From the NCBI RefSeq assembly GCF_003628305.1, contig NZ_RBZM01000001.1, positions 62,001 through 126,000 of the forward strand: a stretch of 64,000 nt of DNA. Reading direction: 5' to 3'. Shown here in pieces: positions 23,899 through 32,105 of this stretch. Source of the stretch: Cohnella endophytica. Lineage in GTDB: Bacteria > Bacillota > Bacilli > Paenibacillales > Paenibacillaceae. Made by a program: the position numbers and the translations under genes. The notes under the pieces are model-generated. The model searched no databases. It was given only the letters and a program-made list of their open reading frames with translations, and was not told the DNA's origin. Position 1 is the first letter of the stretch, and each line of letters opens with the position of its first letter.

Positions 23899-25293
23899 AT
23901 GATCTTAAGAACGTTGCAACAGGTATCCGAGATGGGCAATACCTCTTTTCCGACAAAAGAGCAGAAAAACGTCGTTATAAACGGCGTATCGATCGATAGT
24001 CGTACTTTACGTCAAGGTAATCTCTATATCCCGATCGTAGGAGAGCGGTTTAACGGGCATGCGTTCGTCGATGCCGCGATCGAGAAAGGAGCGTCCGCGG
24101 TGTTGTGGAATCGGGAAGAACCGAACCCGCCGTTAGGTCGAATTCCGGTTCTTATGGTCGAAGATACTTTGTTGGCGATACAAGCGCTAGCTCGCTCGTA
24201 CCGCGAACAGCTGCGAACGACCGTGATCGGAATTACGGGCAGCAACGGTAAAACTTCTACGAAAGATATGCTGGCCGAGTGCTTGAGCTACCGTTTCAAG
24301 ACAAGAAAAACTACGGGCAATCTAAACAATCATCTCGGCGTGCCGCTAACGCTATTGTCGTTAGAAGAAGATACGGAAATGGCCGTCGTCGAGATGGGGA
24401 TGTCCGGGCTTGGGGAAATCGAACTGCTATCGGTAATGGCCAAACCGGACATCGCCATCATTACGAATATCGGAGAGGCGCACTTGGGAGATCTGGGTAG
24501 CCTGTCTAATATCGCCAAGGCGAAAACGGAAATCGTTGCCGGATTAAAACCAAACGGGATTTTGATCTATAACGGAAATCATATCCTGCTGTCGCGGGCG
24601 ATCGAAGCGCTGAAGGAGCCGTTCGGTAAATTAACCTTCGGAGAACAACCTTTTCATCATTATTATCCTTCCGATATGGCTTTGGACGAAAAAGGTTCGG
24701 CATTTACCGTAGCGCGCCATCCCGGCATCGTCTATTCCATTCCTCTCGCGGGGAAGCATCAAGTCCTTAACGCGCTAGCCGTCATCGCAACGGCATTGGA
24801 CGTCGGAATGGATGAAGCAACGATTCGCGCAAGTTTGGCAAACGTACGGATTACGGGCATGCGCAACGAGATCGTTCAAGCGGAACGGTTAACCGTCATC
24901 GACGATACGTACAAGTCCAATCCGTCCAGTGCGGTCGCTGCGCTCGAGACGCTTTATCTCTGGCCTGCCGGGCGTCAGAAGCTCGCCGTGCTGGGAGATA
25001 TGCATGATCTGGGGGAGCAGGACGTTAGCTTGCACCATCTCGTGGGAACCTGCGCGGACCCGGAACGTCTGGACTACTTGTTCGTTTTCGGACCGCTTTC
25101 TTTGCACACGGCAGATGGAGCATTGCGTAGAATGCCTGCGGATCGAGTGTTTCATTACCTGGATAAGCAGCAAATGACAGCGCATTTGCGGGATATTCTA
25201 GAACCCGATGCCGTTGTTCTGATAAAGGCGTCGAGAGCGATGCAAATGGAGGATATCGCGACCGCTCTGACGTCCGAGGGAGTAAAGCGATGA
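23899..25293 (+). CDS. murF: UDP-MurNAc-tripeptide--D-Ala-D-Ala ligase MurF
   Basis: Adds D-Ala-D-Ala to UDP-MurNAc-tripeptide, the last cytoplasmic precursor step before MraY. 464 residues. Three Mur-ligase domains are visible: an N-terminal substrate domain with GVSIDSRTL, a central ATPase domain with GITGSNGKTSTKDM and TTGNLNNHLGVPL, and a C-terminal domain with DDTYKSNPSS. The ATG at 23899 is six bases after a GAGGTG site and five bases after the ddl stop; a GTG at 23890 is in frame but overlaps ddl. It overlaps alr by ATGA. It lies outside any dcw cluster visible here. Confidence 0.95.
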   Translation: MILRTLQQVSEMGNTSFPTKEQKNVVINGVSIDSRTLRQGNLYIPIVGERFNGHAFVDAAIEKGASAVLWNREEPNPPLGRIPVLMVEDTLLAIQALARSYREQLRTTVIGITGSNGKTSTKDMLAECLSYRFKTRKTTGNLNNHLGVPLTLLSLEEDTEMAVVEMGMSGLGEIELLSVMAKPDIAIITNIGEAHLGDLGSLSNIAKAKTEIVAGLKPNGILIYNGNHILLSRAIEALKEPFGKLTFGEQPFHHYYPSDMALDEKGSAFTVARHPGIVYSIPLAGKHQVLNALAVIATALDVGMDEATIRASLANVRITGMRNEIVQAERLTVIDDTYKSNPSSAVAALETLYLWPAGRQKLAVLGDMHDLGEQDVSLHHLVGTCADPERLDYLFVFGPLSLHTADGALRRMPADRVFHYLDKQQMTAHLRDILEPDAVVLIKASRAMQMEDIATALTSEGVKR

Positions 25294-26453
25294 GCGCAAC
25301 GTCGGCGTACAGGGATACATGGGCGGAAGTGGACCTATCGATTATTCGCGATAATGTAAAAAGCATCAAATCCCGTCTGCCCGCGTCGACGGACTTCATA
25401 GCCGTAGTGAAAGCGGACGGTTACGGTCACGGCGGCGCGCAGATTGCCGCTTCCGCGATTCATGCCGGCGCTGACGGTTTGGCGGTCGCCTATTTAAGCG
25501 AGGCTTTGCAGCTCAGGCGTCAAGGAGTTACCGCTTCAATCCTAATCATGACGCCTATACGGGTTCAGGATGTTTCATTAGCCATCAAACATCGTCTTGA
25601 ACTCACAGTGGCGTCCGCGGAATGGCTTTGCGAAGCAATGGCATATGTTCCGAAGTCCTCCAAGAGCAAACTGCGGGTTCATGTGAAGTTCGATACCGGG
25701 CTTGGCAGAATCGGCATCCGGGATAAGTCGGAGTGGGATGCTTTGGTTCCTTGCCTGCAAAGAAAAAGTATTATCGTCGAAGGCGTCTATACGCACTTTG
25801 CGACCGCAGGTCGTTCGGACGTACGCTTCTTGCGCGAGCAGGCGGCCAAATTCGAAGACATCAAAGCTTGGATTAAGGAAGCCGGAATATCCGTAAGGCG
25901 CTATCACTGCGCGAACAGCGTCGCAGCGTTGAGATTCCCCGAGCTTGCCATGGACGGAGTGCGTATCGGCGCCGCGCTCTACGGACTCGTCGGCGACGAT
26001 TACGCCAAGGCTTACGAATTGAAGCCGGCTCTGAGCTTGCATAGCCGTCTCATCCATGTTAAACGTATCGTCAAAGGACAATCCGTCGGTTATGATGTCG
26101 CATATCGAGCGGAAGAAGACGAGTGGATCGGTACCGTCCCGATCGGGTACGCAGACGGCTGGTCGCAGGTTCTGCAAGGATCCGAAATGCTCGTGGGCGG
26201 ATCAAGAGCGCCGATCGTCGGTAAGATCGGCATGGATCAAGTCATGGTTCGGTTGTCGCGACAATACCCTGTCGGTACGCTAGTGACGTTGATCGGAAGC
26301 CAGGGGGCGGAGGAAGTGACCTGCTCGGAGCTCGCTGCCTACCTTAAGAGCGTCCCGCAGGAATTATCCGTATCGCTCGCTTCGAGAATCGGAATGCTGT
26401 ACAAGGATCGCGATTTGTATGAGAAGATCGAGCACTCCATGGCCCGCGTATAA
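25290..26453 (+). CDS. alr: Alanine racemase
   Basis: PLP-dependent interconversion of L- and D-alanine. 387 residues. The PLP lysine is in AVVKADGYGHGG (about residue 41). HVKFDTGLGRIGI, GVYTHFA and RYHCANSVAAL shape the active site. The C-terminal beta domain carries VGYDVAYRA, in the position of the catalytic tyrosine, and GKIGMDQVMV. It begins inside the murF stop (ATGA), making ddl-murF-alr one operon for D-Ala supply. The transcription terminator overlaps its stop codon. Confidence 0.95.
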   Translation: MSATSAYRDTWAEVDLSIIRDNVKSIKSRLPASTDFIAVVKADGYGHGGAQIAASAIHAGADGLAVAYLSEALQLRRQGVTASILIMTPIRVQDVSLAIKHRLELTVASAEWLCEAMAYVPKSSKSKLRVHVKFDTGLGRIGIRDKSEWDALVPCLQRKSIIVEGVYTHFATAGRSDVRFLREQAAKFEDIKAWIKEAGISVRRYHCANSVAALRFPELAMDGVRIGAALYGLVGDDYAKAYELKPALSLHSRLIHVKRIVKGQSVGYDVAYRAEEDEWIGTVPIGYADGWSQVLQGSEMLVGGSRAPIVGKIGMDQVMVRLSRQYPVGTLVTLIGSQGAEEVTCSELAAYLKSVPQELSVSLASRIGMLYKDRDLYEKIEHSMARV

Positions 26454-26464
26454 GCGGGTTTTTT
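26443..26464 (+). terminator. Terminator overlapping the alr stop codon
   Basis: CCCGC (26443-26447) pairs with GCGGG (26454-26458) over a 6-base loop that contains the TAA, followed by six T. Confidence 0.8.
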
Positions 26465-26505
26465 CTGTGCATAGGCGAAAGTTAGTTCAAATTTTTATGT
26501 TGTAA

Positions 26506-26550
26506 TTTACATATGTAAACATTGACATAGATTAGAAAAAGGAGTATTTT
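26506..26550 (+). promoter_or_regulatory. Promoter and palindromic operator of the marR-MFS operon
   Basis: TTGACA (26522-26527), 17 bases, TATTTT (26545-26550). A perfect 14-bp palindrome TTTACATATGTAAA (26506-26519) sits just upstream of the -35 and is the likely autoregulatory site of the MarR protein. Confidence 0.65.
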
Positions 26551-26605
26551 ATTTCGTATGCGAAATGTTCTGTTGCGAATAATAAGGAAAGGGGAGATGA
26601 GGGCA

Positions 26606-27067
26606 GTGAGTCAGAATGAGTGGCAGCAGGCTCAACGATTATTCGCTTCATTCCGGGAAGTGAACCAAGCGTTCCACCAATCCATGATTAGTATGACGCA
26701 ACGCTTGGGAATTACTCCGGTTCAATATTACGTACTGAAAATAATCGTAGAGCATCCTTGCATCGGTCTTAGCGAATTATCCGAAAAAATTTTTTCCGTG
26801 ACGAGTACGACAAGCGGCATTGTGGAGAGGTTGGTGCGGGCAGGCTTGATCTATCGAGAAAGACCGGATACCAATCGACGAGCCATTAGTCTGACTTTAA
26901 CTCCCGAAGGGGAACAATTATGGGGTAGGATCAGCGAGATGAACTTGCACCAGCTGTCCTCCGCTCTCCTGGAATTGTCGCCGGAGGACGCCGAGCATCT
27001 GCATCGCGTTCACAAACAGATCGTGAATATTTTTCAGAGACAGAGAGAGGAAGAGAACCGACTATGA
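26606..27067 (+). CDS. MarR family transcriptional regulator
   Basis: Winged-helix dimeric repressor, probably of the efflux gene it overlaps. 153 residues with GTG start at 26606 (VSQNEWQQAQRL) and GGGGAG nine bases upstream; an ATG nine bases earlier is too close to that site. The wing-helix region reads GLSELSEKIFSVTSTTSGIVERLVRAGLI with the conserved DRR-like DTNRRAISLTLTPEG wing. It overlaps the MFS gene by ATGA. Palindrome 26506-26519 in the promoter is its likely target; the inducer is unknown. Confidence 0.9.
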   Translation: MSQNEWQQAQRLFASFREVNQAFHQSMISMTQRLGITPVQYYVLKIIVEHPCIGLSELSEKIFSVTSTTSGIVERLVRAGLIYRERPDTNRRAISLTLTPEGEQLWGRISEMNLHQLSSALLELSPEDAEHLHRVHKQIVNIFQRQREEENRL

Positions 27068-28557
27068 GTACCGTAGCATCCACTTTGAGAAGAGGTCCGA
27101 TCGTCGCTTCATTGCTGATCGGCGCGTTTGTCGCGATCTTGGCCCAGACGTTGCTGAACGTCGCCATGCCGAAAATGATGGACGATCTCGGCATTAGCGC
27201 CAATACGATTCAATGGCTTTCTACCGGTTATTTGCTCGTGAACGGCGTGTTGATTCCGGTCAGCGCTTATTTGATCGATCGATTCACGACAAGACAATTG
27301 TTTATTACCGCGATAAGCTTATTTACGGCAGGGACGATCTTATGTATGTTCGCGCAGTCTTTCGAGGTCGTGCTTACCGGGCGTCTGATCCAAGCAGCGG
27401 GCGCAGGGATTTTGATGCCTCTGATGTCGGTCATATTTTTGACCATTTTCCCGATTCAAGAACGAGGCAAAGCGATGGGGATGATGGGACTGGCGATGAT
27501 CTTTGCGCCGGCGGTCGGACCTACGTTGTCCGGATGGGTCGTCGAGCACTACGACTGGAGAGTGTTGTTCTACATCATCTTGCCGATATCGCTATTCGCT
27601 CTGATCTTCGGTATCATCTCGATGAGAAACGTAACCAAAACATCGTTGCCTAAGCTGGATACGCTGGGAATTATTTTCTCGACGCTTGGCTTCGGCGGCT
27701 TGCTCTACGGCTTCAGCGATGCCGGGAACGACGGTTGGAGCAGCCCGCGAGTGGTTACAAGCCTTATCGTTGGCGCGATCTCGCTTATTCTGTTCTTCAT
27801 CCGCGAGTGGACCGTCGAGAAGCCGATTCTGGAATTCCGCGTATTCAAATACAATATGTACTCGCTGACGACCGTCATAAATATGATCATTACGATGTCG
27901 ATGTACTCCGGCATGATCCTGCTCCCGATTTATTTGCAGAAAATCCGCGGATTCTCCCCGCTCGATGCAGGCTTGCTCTTGTTGCCGGGCGCGATTCTAA
28001 TGGGAATCATGTCGCCGATCACGGGAATTATTTTCGATAAAATCGGCGCGAGATGGTTGTCCGTAACGGGTTTGATCATAACGGTTATTACGACTTACGA
28101 ATTCAGTAAATTAACGATCGACACGACTTATACGCACATGATCCTGATGTATACGCTGAGAATGTTCGGAATGTCCATGCTCATGATGCCAATCCAAACG
28201 GCGGGGATGAACCAGCTTCCGCAGCGGCTTAACGCGCATGGTTCGGCAATGTCGCAGACGTTGCGGAACGTCGCCGGCGCGCTCGGTACGGCATTCCTCG
28301 TCACGATCATGTCGACTACGGCCGCCAGTCGAATCAAAGATTTGCTGATCTCCGGCAAGATCGCGGAGACGGACAAGGCGGGAATATTGAACGCAACCCA
28401 AGAAGGCACGATTTACGGGATCAACCATGCGTTCGTCATCGCCACTTGGATGACCGTAGCGGCTCTCGTGCTTGCGTTCTTCATTAGAAAGGTGAAGACT
28501 CACGCCGAGACGATCGCCTCTGCCCAACCGGAGAAAAAAACAGCGACTAACGGTTAA
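27064..28557 (+). CDS. MFS multidrug efflux transporter, DHA2 (EmrB/QacA) family
   Basis: 497 residues, 14 predicted helices, proton-driven drug exporter. Signature blocks are LLNVAMPKMMDDLG, QWLSTGYLLVNGVLIPVSAYL (DHA2 motif D1 region), GRLIQAAGAGILMPLMS, and motif C-like AMIFAPAVGPTLSGWVVE. Translationally coupled to the MarR regulator, a standard substrate-inducible efflux arrangement. The substrate cannot be told from sequence. Confidence 0.92.
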   Translation: MSTVASTLRRGPIVASLLIGAFVAILAQTLLNVAMPKMMDDLGISANTIQWLSTGYLLVNGVLIPVSAYLIDRFTTRQLFITAISLFTAGTILCMFAQSFEVVLTGRLIQAAGAGILMPLMSVIFLTIFPIQERGKAMGMMGLAMIFAPAVGPTLSGWVVEHYDWRVLFYIILPISLFALIFGIISMRNVTKTSLPKLDTLGIIFSTLGFGGLLYGFSDAGNDGWSSPRVVTSLIVGAISLILFFIREWTVEKPILEFRVFKYNMYSLTTVINMIITMSMYSGMILLPIYLQKIRGFSPLDAGLLLLPGAILMGIMSPITGIIFDKIGARWLSVTGLIITVITTYEFSKLTIDTTYTHMILMYTLRMFGMSMLMMPIQTAGMNQLPQRLNAHGSAMSQTLRNVAGALGTAFLVTIMSTTAASRIKDLLISGKIAETDKAGILNATQEGTIYGINHAFVIATWMTVAALVLAFFIRKVKTHAETIASAQPEKKTATNG

Positions 28558-28579
28558 TTGTAAATGCAATCTTGATAAC

Positions 28580-28619
28580 AACGGGGACAACCTGATTCAA
28601 AAGGGTTGGCCCCGTTTTC
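28580..28619 (+). terminator. Rho-independent terminator
   Basis: AACGGGG (28580-28586) pairs with CCCCGTT (28610-28616), extended by CAACC/GGTTG inside, then TTTT. Confidence 0.85.
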
Positions 28620-28691
28620 GTCGAAGTGGTATCATTATTTACCAAGACATCAAGAACGCGTTTGTCGTAAGACGCGCAACTGGAGGGTACC

Positions 28692-29603
28692 ATGTTCGCG
28701 AAGCTGCTACGGAAGACGGAAATTCCCAGACTGTATTTGTACGCGCTCCACGGTATGCTTCTTGTGTCGCTGCTTGGGATAAGCGTATGGTTCATTGGGG
28801 GAGAAAATGCCCTCAGCGGCAAAGCTGCCAACCAGAACGGCATTGCCACGATCGCTCATCGAGGAGCATCCGGTTATGCGCCGGAATGCACGCTTGCGTC
28901 CTATCGTCTAGGAGTCCGCATGGGCGCAGATTACATCGAGATCGATCTTCAGCAGACGAAAGACGGCGAATTGATCGCGATGCACGACGAGACGGTGAAC
29001 CGCACGACCGACGGAAGAGGCAAAATTCGCAATATGACGCTGGCGGATATTAAAGCGCTCGACGCGGGTTCTTGGTTTAACGATAAACGCCCCATGTACG
29101 CGAGAGAAGAATACGCGAACGAGAAGGTGCCTACGCTTCGCGAAATCTTCGAGACGTTCGGCAAGGACACGCATTATATGCTGGAGACGAAATCTCCCGA
29201 CGATAATCCGGGCTTGGAAGAAAAAATGTGGGCGCTCGTCCAAGAGTTCGATCTAGCCGACCATATCGCCGTGCAATCGTTCAGCAAGGAAAGCTTGCAG
29301 AAGATTCGCGCTTGGGATGACAACGTCGTCTTGTTCCAGTTGCTCTGGTACAACAGACATGCTTTGATTAGCGATGCCAAGTTAAACGACATTCGAAGTT
29401 ATGCGAATGGAGTCGGAGCTAACTTCCTTCGCATCGACGAGAACTTCGTGCGCAAGGTGAAAGCGGCGGGCTTGCTTATGTTTCCTTACACGGTAAATTA
29501 CCAAGTTAATATGGATAAGGCATTGTTATGGGGAGCGGACGGCATTCATACCGATTATCCGGACAGGCTCAAAGAAGTGATCGAAGAAGAAAGCAACGCG
29601 TAA
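28692..29603 (+). CDS. Membrane-anchored glycerophosphodiester phosphodiesterase
   Basis: Hydrolyses glycerophosphodiesters to sn-glycerol-3-phosphate and an alcohol. 303 residues: an N-terminal membrane anchor (about 17-36), then a GDPD TIM barrel. Catalytic and metal residues are in AHRGASGYAPE, YIEIDLQQTKDG and AMHDETVNRTTDG, with LETKSP and a C-terminal ADGIHTDYPD. The conserved APENT of the family reads APECT here, an unusual cysteine next to the metal-binding glutamate. TGGAGG precedes the ATG. Monocistronic. Confidence 0.9.
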   Translation: MFAKLLRKTEIPRLYLYALHGMLLVSLLGISVWFIGGENALSGKAANQNGIATIAHRGASGYAPECTLASYRLGVRMGADYIEIDLQQTKDGELIAMHDETVNRTTDGRGKIRNMTLADIKALDAGSWFNDKRPMYAREEYANEKVPTLREIFETFGKDTHYMLETKSPDDNPGLEEKMWALVQEFDLADHIAVQSFSKESLQKIRAWDDNVVLFQLLWYNRHALISDAKLNDIRSYANGVGANFLRIDENFVRKVKAAGLLMFPYTVNYQVNMDKALLWGADGIHTDYPDRLKEVIEEESNA

Positions 29604-29665
29604 AGTCCCGAAGACGCGGAAAGACGAAGAAAATGATATACTTGGAGGATTAAGGAGATTGTAAG

Positions 29666-29944
29666 ATGGCCAATAAACCGAAGAAACAACAGAGACAAGC
29701 TCATCGGTCCGCTAACGAACAGGCGCAAACCGACAAACCGGTAACTCTTAAGGACTTGCTCGGCGCAAGCACCGTGGCTAAGCTGAAGGAGCAGGCGGAG
29801 ACGATGAAGCAAGAGGAAGCATCTCGCCTGCAACGCGCGCGTCTCGAGGCGGAAGCCGCTCGGCAAGCCGAGCAGAAGCTGAAGGAGAAGGACTTCGAAT
29901 ACTTGCTGAACAATAGTTCTCAAGACTGGAAGAAGTTCAAATAG
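29666..29944 (+). CDS. YqkE family protein (DUF3886)
   Basis: 92 residues, highly charged and predicted as one long helix or coiled coil. It has an N-terminal basic segment KPKKQQRQAHR, LKDLLGASTVAKLKEQAE in the middle, an Arg/Ala/Glu-rich region and the C-terminal NSSQDWKKFK typical of the family. Widespread in Bacillales, no known function. The ATG follows TTAAGGAGATTG. Convergent with the next small gene, ten bases away. Confidence 0.85.
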   Translation: MANKPKKQQRQAHRSANEQAQTDKPVTLKDLLGASTVAKLKEQAETMKQEEASRLQRARLEAEAARQAEQKLKEKDFEYLLNNSSQDWKKFK

Positions 29945-29953
29945 GGAAGTTCG

Positions 29954-30133
29954 TTAGCGCGGAGCTTTGGGCTCGAAGTTGAAGCAAGCTTTGCCCGATG
30001 AATTCCGGACGGCAATGCTAGGCATCGTAGGGGATTTGAAGCCGAAGGCTTTGCAGCCTTTCGGAAACTTCGGATCCCAGGTGACGTAGAAGTGACGGCA
30101 TTTCATGCAGTCGACGCGTTCGTTGTCCGACAT
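29954..30133 (-). CDS. Small cysteine-rich protein (putative zinc/metal-binding)
   Basis: 59 residues with GAGGA seven bases before the ATG. It has five cysteines: CMKCRHFYVTWD, then FPKGCKAFGF and GKACFNFEPK near the end. The CxxC-x(n)-C-x(n)-C pattern with HFYVTW suggests a small metal-binding fold. Small proteins of this type in Bacillales are sometimes database-labelled uracil-DNA glycosylase without evidence. I would not assign that activity to 59 residues. Codon use and the ribosome site support a real gene despite the short length. Confidence 0.8.
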   Translation of the reverse strand: MSDNERVDCMKCRHFYVTWDPKFPKGCKAFGFKSPTMPSIAVRNSSGKACFNFEPKAPR

Positions 30134-30196
30134 TGGATAATCCTCGTTAGAATTTATTATTGATTACTATTATAATCCGAGGAGAGGGGTTATGCT

Positions 30197-31072
30197 ATGT
30201 CGGCATTCGCGCGGTTAAAGGCGGGCGCAATGGCGATCGCGGTTTTGACGTTCATGACGATATCGGCAGGCTGCGGAAACGTTCAAGCGAGCGTTGCAGG
30301 CGCTACGGCAATTCCTGCAGTCGAAGTCGACGACCACGCCAAGCTCGATACCGTTCAAGAGCCCGCCATCCCAACCCAAGAGGTTATGCCGGTCACGATC
30401 GCCCCCGATGCCGCTGAAGCAACGGAGTCGGTTCATGTTTCCGAGATAGCCAATAGAGTTAAGCTACCTGAAAGTTTCGTATACGTGGACGAGGTCGTTC
30501 CCGAAGTGCAACTCGAAATCCGTTATGCGAGCGCTTATAACTTCGTAGGCGTTCCGATCGATGGCTATAATGCCCCGATCGCCATCTTAACCAGCCAAGC
30601 CGCGACAGCTTTGAAAGCCGTCAACGACGAGTTGGAGAAACAAGGCTACGTGCTTCTCATCTACGATGCGTACCGTCCGCAGAAGGCGGTCGACCAGTTT
30701 ATCCGATGGTCGAAGGACGCGAAGGACACGAAAATGAAAAAAGTATTTTACCCGGCTATCGATAAGACGAAAGTGTTCAAGCTGGGATACGTGGCATCGA
30801 AGTCGGGCCATTCGAGAGGGAGCACCGTCGATCTGACGATCGCGGTCAAGAAGACGGGCAATCCGGTGGACATGGGCAGTCCTTATGATTTCTTCGGCGA
30901 CATTTCCAGTCACGGGACGAAGCTGATCACCGCCAAGCAAACCGCCAATCGCAACATTCTTAAGAATGCGATGGTCAAGCATGGCTTTGATCCCTATTCT
31001 AAAGAATGGTGGCATTACACGTTGGCGAAAGAGCCTTACCCGACTCGTTATTTCGATTTCGATATCGGGTGA
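30197..31072 (+). CDS. VanX-like D-alanyl-D-alanine dipeptidase (M15D), lipoprotein
   Basis: Zinc dipeptidase that splits D-Ala-D-Ala. 291 residues. A signal peptide ends in SAGC (Cys26 lipidation, with an unusual Ser at -3), followed by a 65-residue Ala/Pro/Glu linker. The catalytic domain (about 90-291) has [15 protein letters not shown] (transition-state arginine), [10 protein letters not shown] (zinc His and Asp) and KEWWHY (catalytic Glu, zinc His). Being extracytoplasmic, it would act on released wall dipeptides rather than on cytoplasmic precursors as resistance-type VanX does. GGAGAGGGG precedes the ATG. Confidence 0.88.
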   Translation: MSAFARLKAGAMAIAVLTFMTISAGCGNVQASVAGATAIPAVEVDDHAKLDTVQEPAIPTQEVMPVTIAPDAAEATESVHVSEIANRVKLPESFVYVDEVVPEVQLEIRYASAYNFVGVPIDGYNAPIAILTSQAATALKAVNDELEKQGYVLLIYDAYRPQKAVDQFIRWSKDAKDTKMKKVFYPAIDKTKVFKLGYVASKSGHSRGSTVDLTIAVKKTGNPVDMGSPYDFFGDISSHGTKLITAKQTANRNILKNAMVKHGFDPYSKEWWHYTLAKEPYPTRYFDFDIG

Positions 31073-31080
31073 GCGAAGTT

Positions 31081-31106
31081 GGTTAACCTTGAAGCAACGC
31101 GGGTAA
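31081..31106 (+). promoter_or_regulatory. Sigma-B-like promoter of the GlsB-type gene
   Basis: GGTTAA (31081-31086), 14 bases, GGGTAA (31101-31106), close to the sigma-B consensus GTTTAA/GGGTAT. Whether this organism has sigma-B is not known from the window. Confidence 0.4.
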
Positions 31107-31164
31107 TCTAATTCTAAGCAAAGTAGAGACTCTATTGTCTCGCGCATAGAAGGAGGTTATTCTT

Positions 31165-31416
31165 ATGCATATACTATGGACTCTCATTATCGGCGGCGTT
31201 ATCGGTTGGCTTGGAGGCCTCATCGCGGGAAGAGACGTTCCAGGCGGCGTAATCGGTAACATCGTCGCGGGACTCGTTGGCGCATGGCTGGGCGGATTGC
31301 TGCTTGGCAGCTTCGGTCCTGTCGTCGCGGATTTCGCGCTCGTACCCGCCATTATCGGCGCGATCGTCGTCGTATTGGTGATCAGCGCGATCTTGAGAAC
31401 CGCCAGACGGGCATAA
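31165..31416 (+). CDS. GlsB/YeaQ/YmgE family stress membrane protein
   Basis: 83 residues, three glycine-rich membrane helices: IIGGVIGWLGGLIAGRD, VIGNIVAGLVGAWLGGLL and a C-terminal VPAIIGAIVVVLVISAIL, then a basic tail. This is the transglycosylase-associated protein family, induced by stress in several bacteria; the biochemical role is unknown. AAGGAGG precedes the ATG, and a sigma-B-like promoter lies upstream. The GNAT gene follows within 26 bases and may be co-transcribed. Confidence 0.9.
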   Translation: MHILWTLIIGGVIGWLGGLIAGRDVPGGVIGNIVAGLVGAWLGGLLLGSFGPVVADFALVPAIIGAIVVVLVISAILRTARRA

Positions 31417-31442
31417 AGAGAGCAATAACTAGGAGGAGCTTC

Positions 31443-31964
31443 ATGTCTGTGTTTACTAGCGTAGAGAGAGCCGAGCCGGACAACACCCACGAGATTATGC
31501 GACTGCTCGTGAATACGGCGGAATGGCTGCTTAGCAAAGGTTCGACCCAATGGAACGCTTTATTGCGGGGAGAAGACTCGCATAATACGCCGGAAGCCGT
31601 TAATCGCGGGGAAGTCTACATTTTCCGCGACGACGGGAAAGCGGCGGGGATGGTCATCCTACTGCCCGAGCCTAACGCTTGGGATCGCGACCTCTGGGGA
31701 GAACGGACCGATGAGCGGCCCGCGATTTATGTGCATCGCCTGGCAATAAATCGTAATTACTCGGGAAGAGGCGCCGGCCGTCAAATGATGCAGTGGATCG
31801 AGACGGCCGTCCCCGCCCTCGGCAGAGACGTCATCAGACTCGACTGTTTGGCGAACAACTCCGTCCTGAACTCCTTTTATAGCGGTTTAGGATACGACTT
31901 GATCGGGAACGCTTCGAATTCTTACGGCGCTTTCAACAAGTTCGAGAAAGTCATATCGTCTTAG
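31443..31964 (+). CDS. GNAT family N-acetyltransferase
   Basis: Acetyl-CoA dependent acetyltransferase of unknown substrate. 173 residues from the ATG at 31443 with AGGAGGAG. A frame from 31284 overlaps the previous gene and is not used. The acetyl-CoA loop is AINRNYSGRGAGRQMMQW (motif A, about 100-117), and motif B is LDCLANNSVLNSFYSGLGY. Terminator 31969-32007 closes the GlsB-GNAT unit. Confidence 0.88.
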   Translation: MSVFTSVERAEPDNTHEIMRLLVNTAEWLLSKGSTQWNALLRGEDSHNTPEAVNRGEVYIFRDDGKAAGMVILLPEPNAWDRDLWGERTDERPAIYVHRLAINRNYSGRGAGRQMMQWIETAVPALGRDVIRLDCLANNSVLNSFYSGLGYDLIGNASNSYGAFNKFEKVISS

Positions 31965-31968
31965 GACG

Positions 31969-32007
31969 AAGCCGGACGTTGCCTTTAACGGCAATGCCCG
32001 GCTTTTT
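31969..32007 (+). terminator. Rho-independent terminator
   Basis: AAGCCGG (31969-31975) pairs with CCGGCTT (31998-32004) around an inner GTTGCC/GGCAAT stem, then T. Confidence 0.85.
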
Positions 32008-32105
32008 GCTTGCGCTCTTTCCTTGCCGGATCTTTATCGGTAAGATGGAAAGATCATAGAGGATGCGATGCGTCTTCACGCTTTCATGCTTAAAGGGGAT
32101 TATCA

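Noticed and set aside
22817-26453. Vancomycin-resistance type cluster
   Set aside because: The ligase omega loop is of the D-Ala-D-Ala type. There is no vanH dehydrogenase or vanRS pair, and the VanX-like enzyme is extracytoplasmic.
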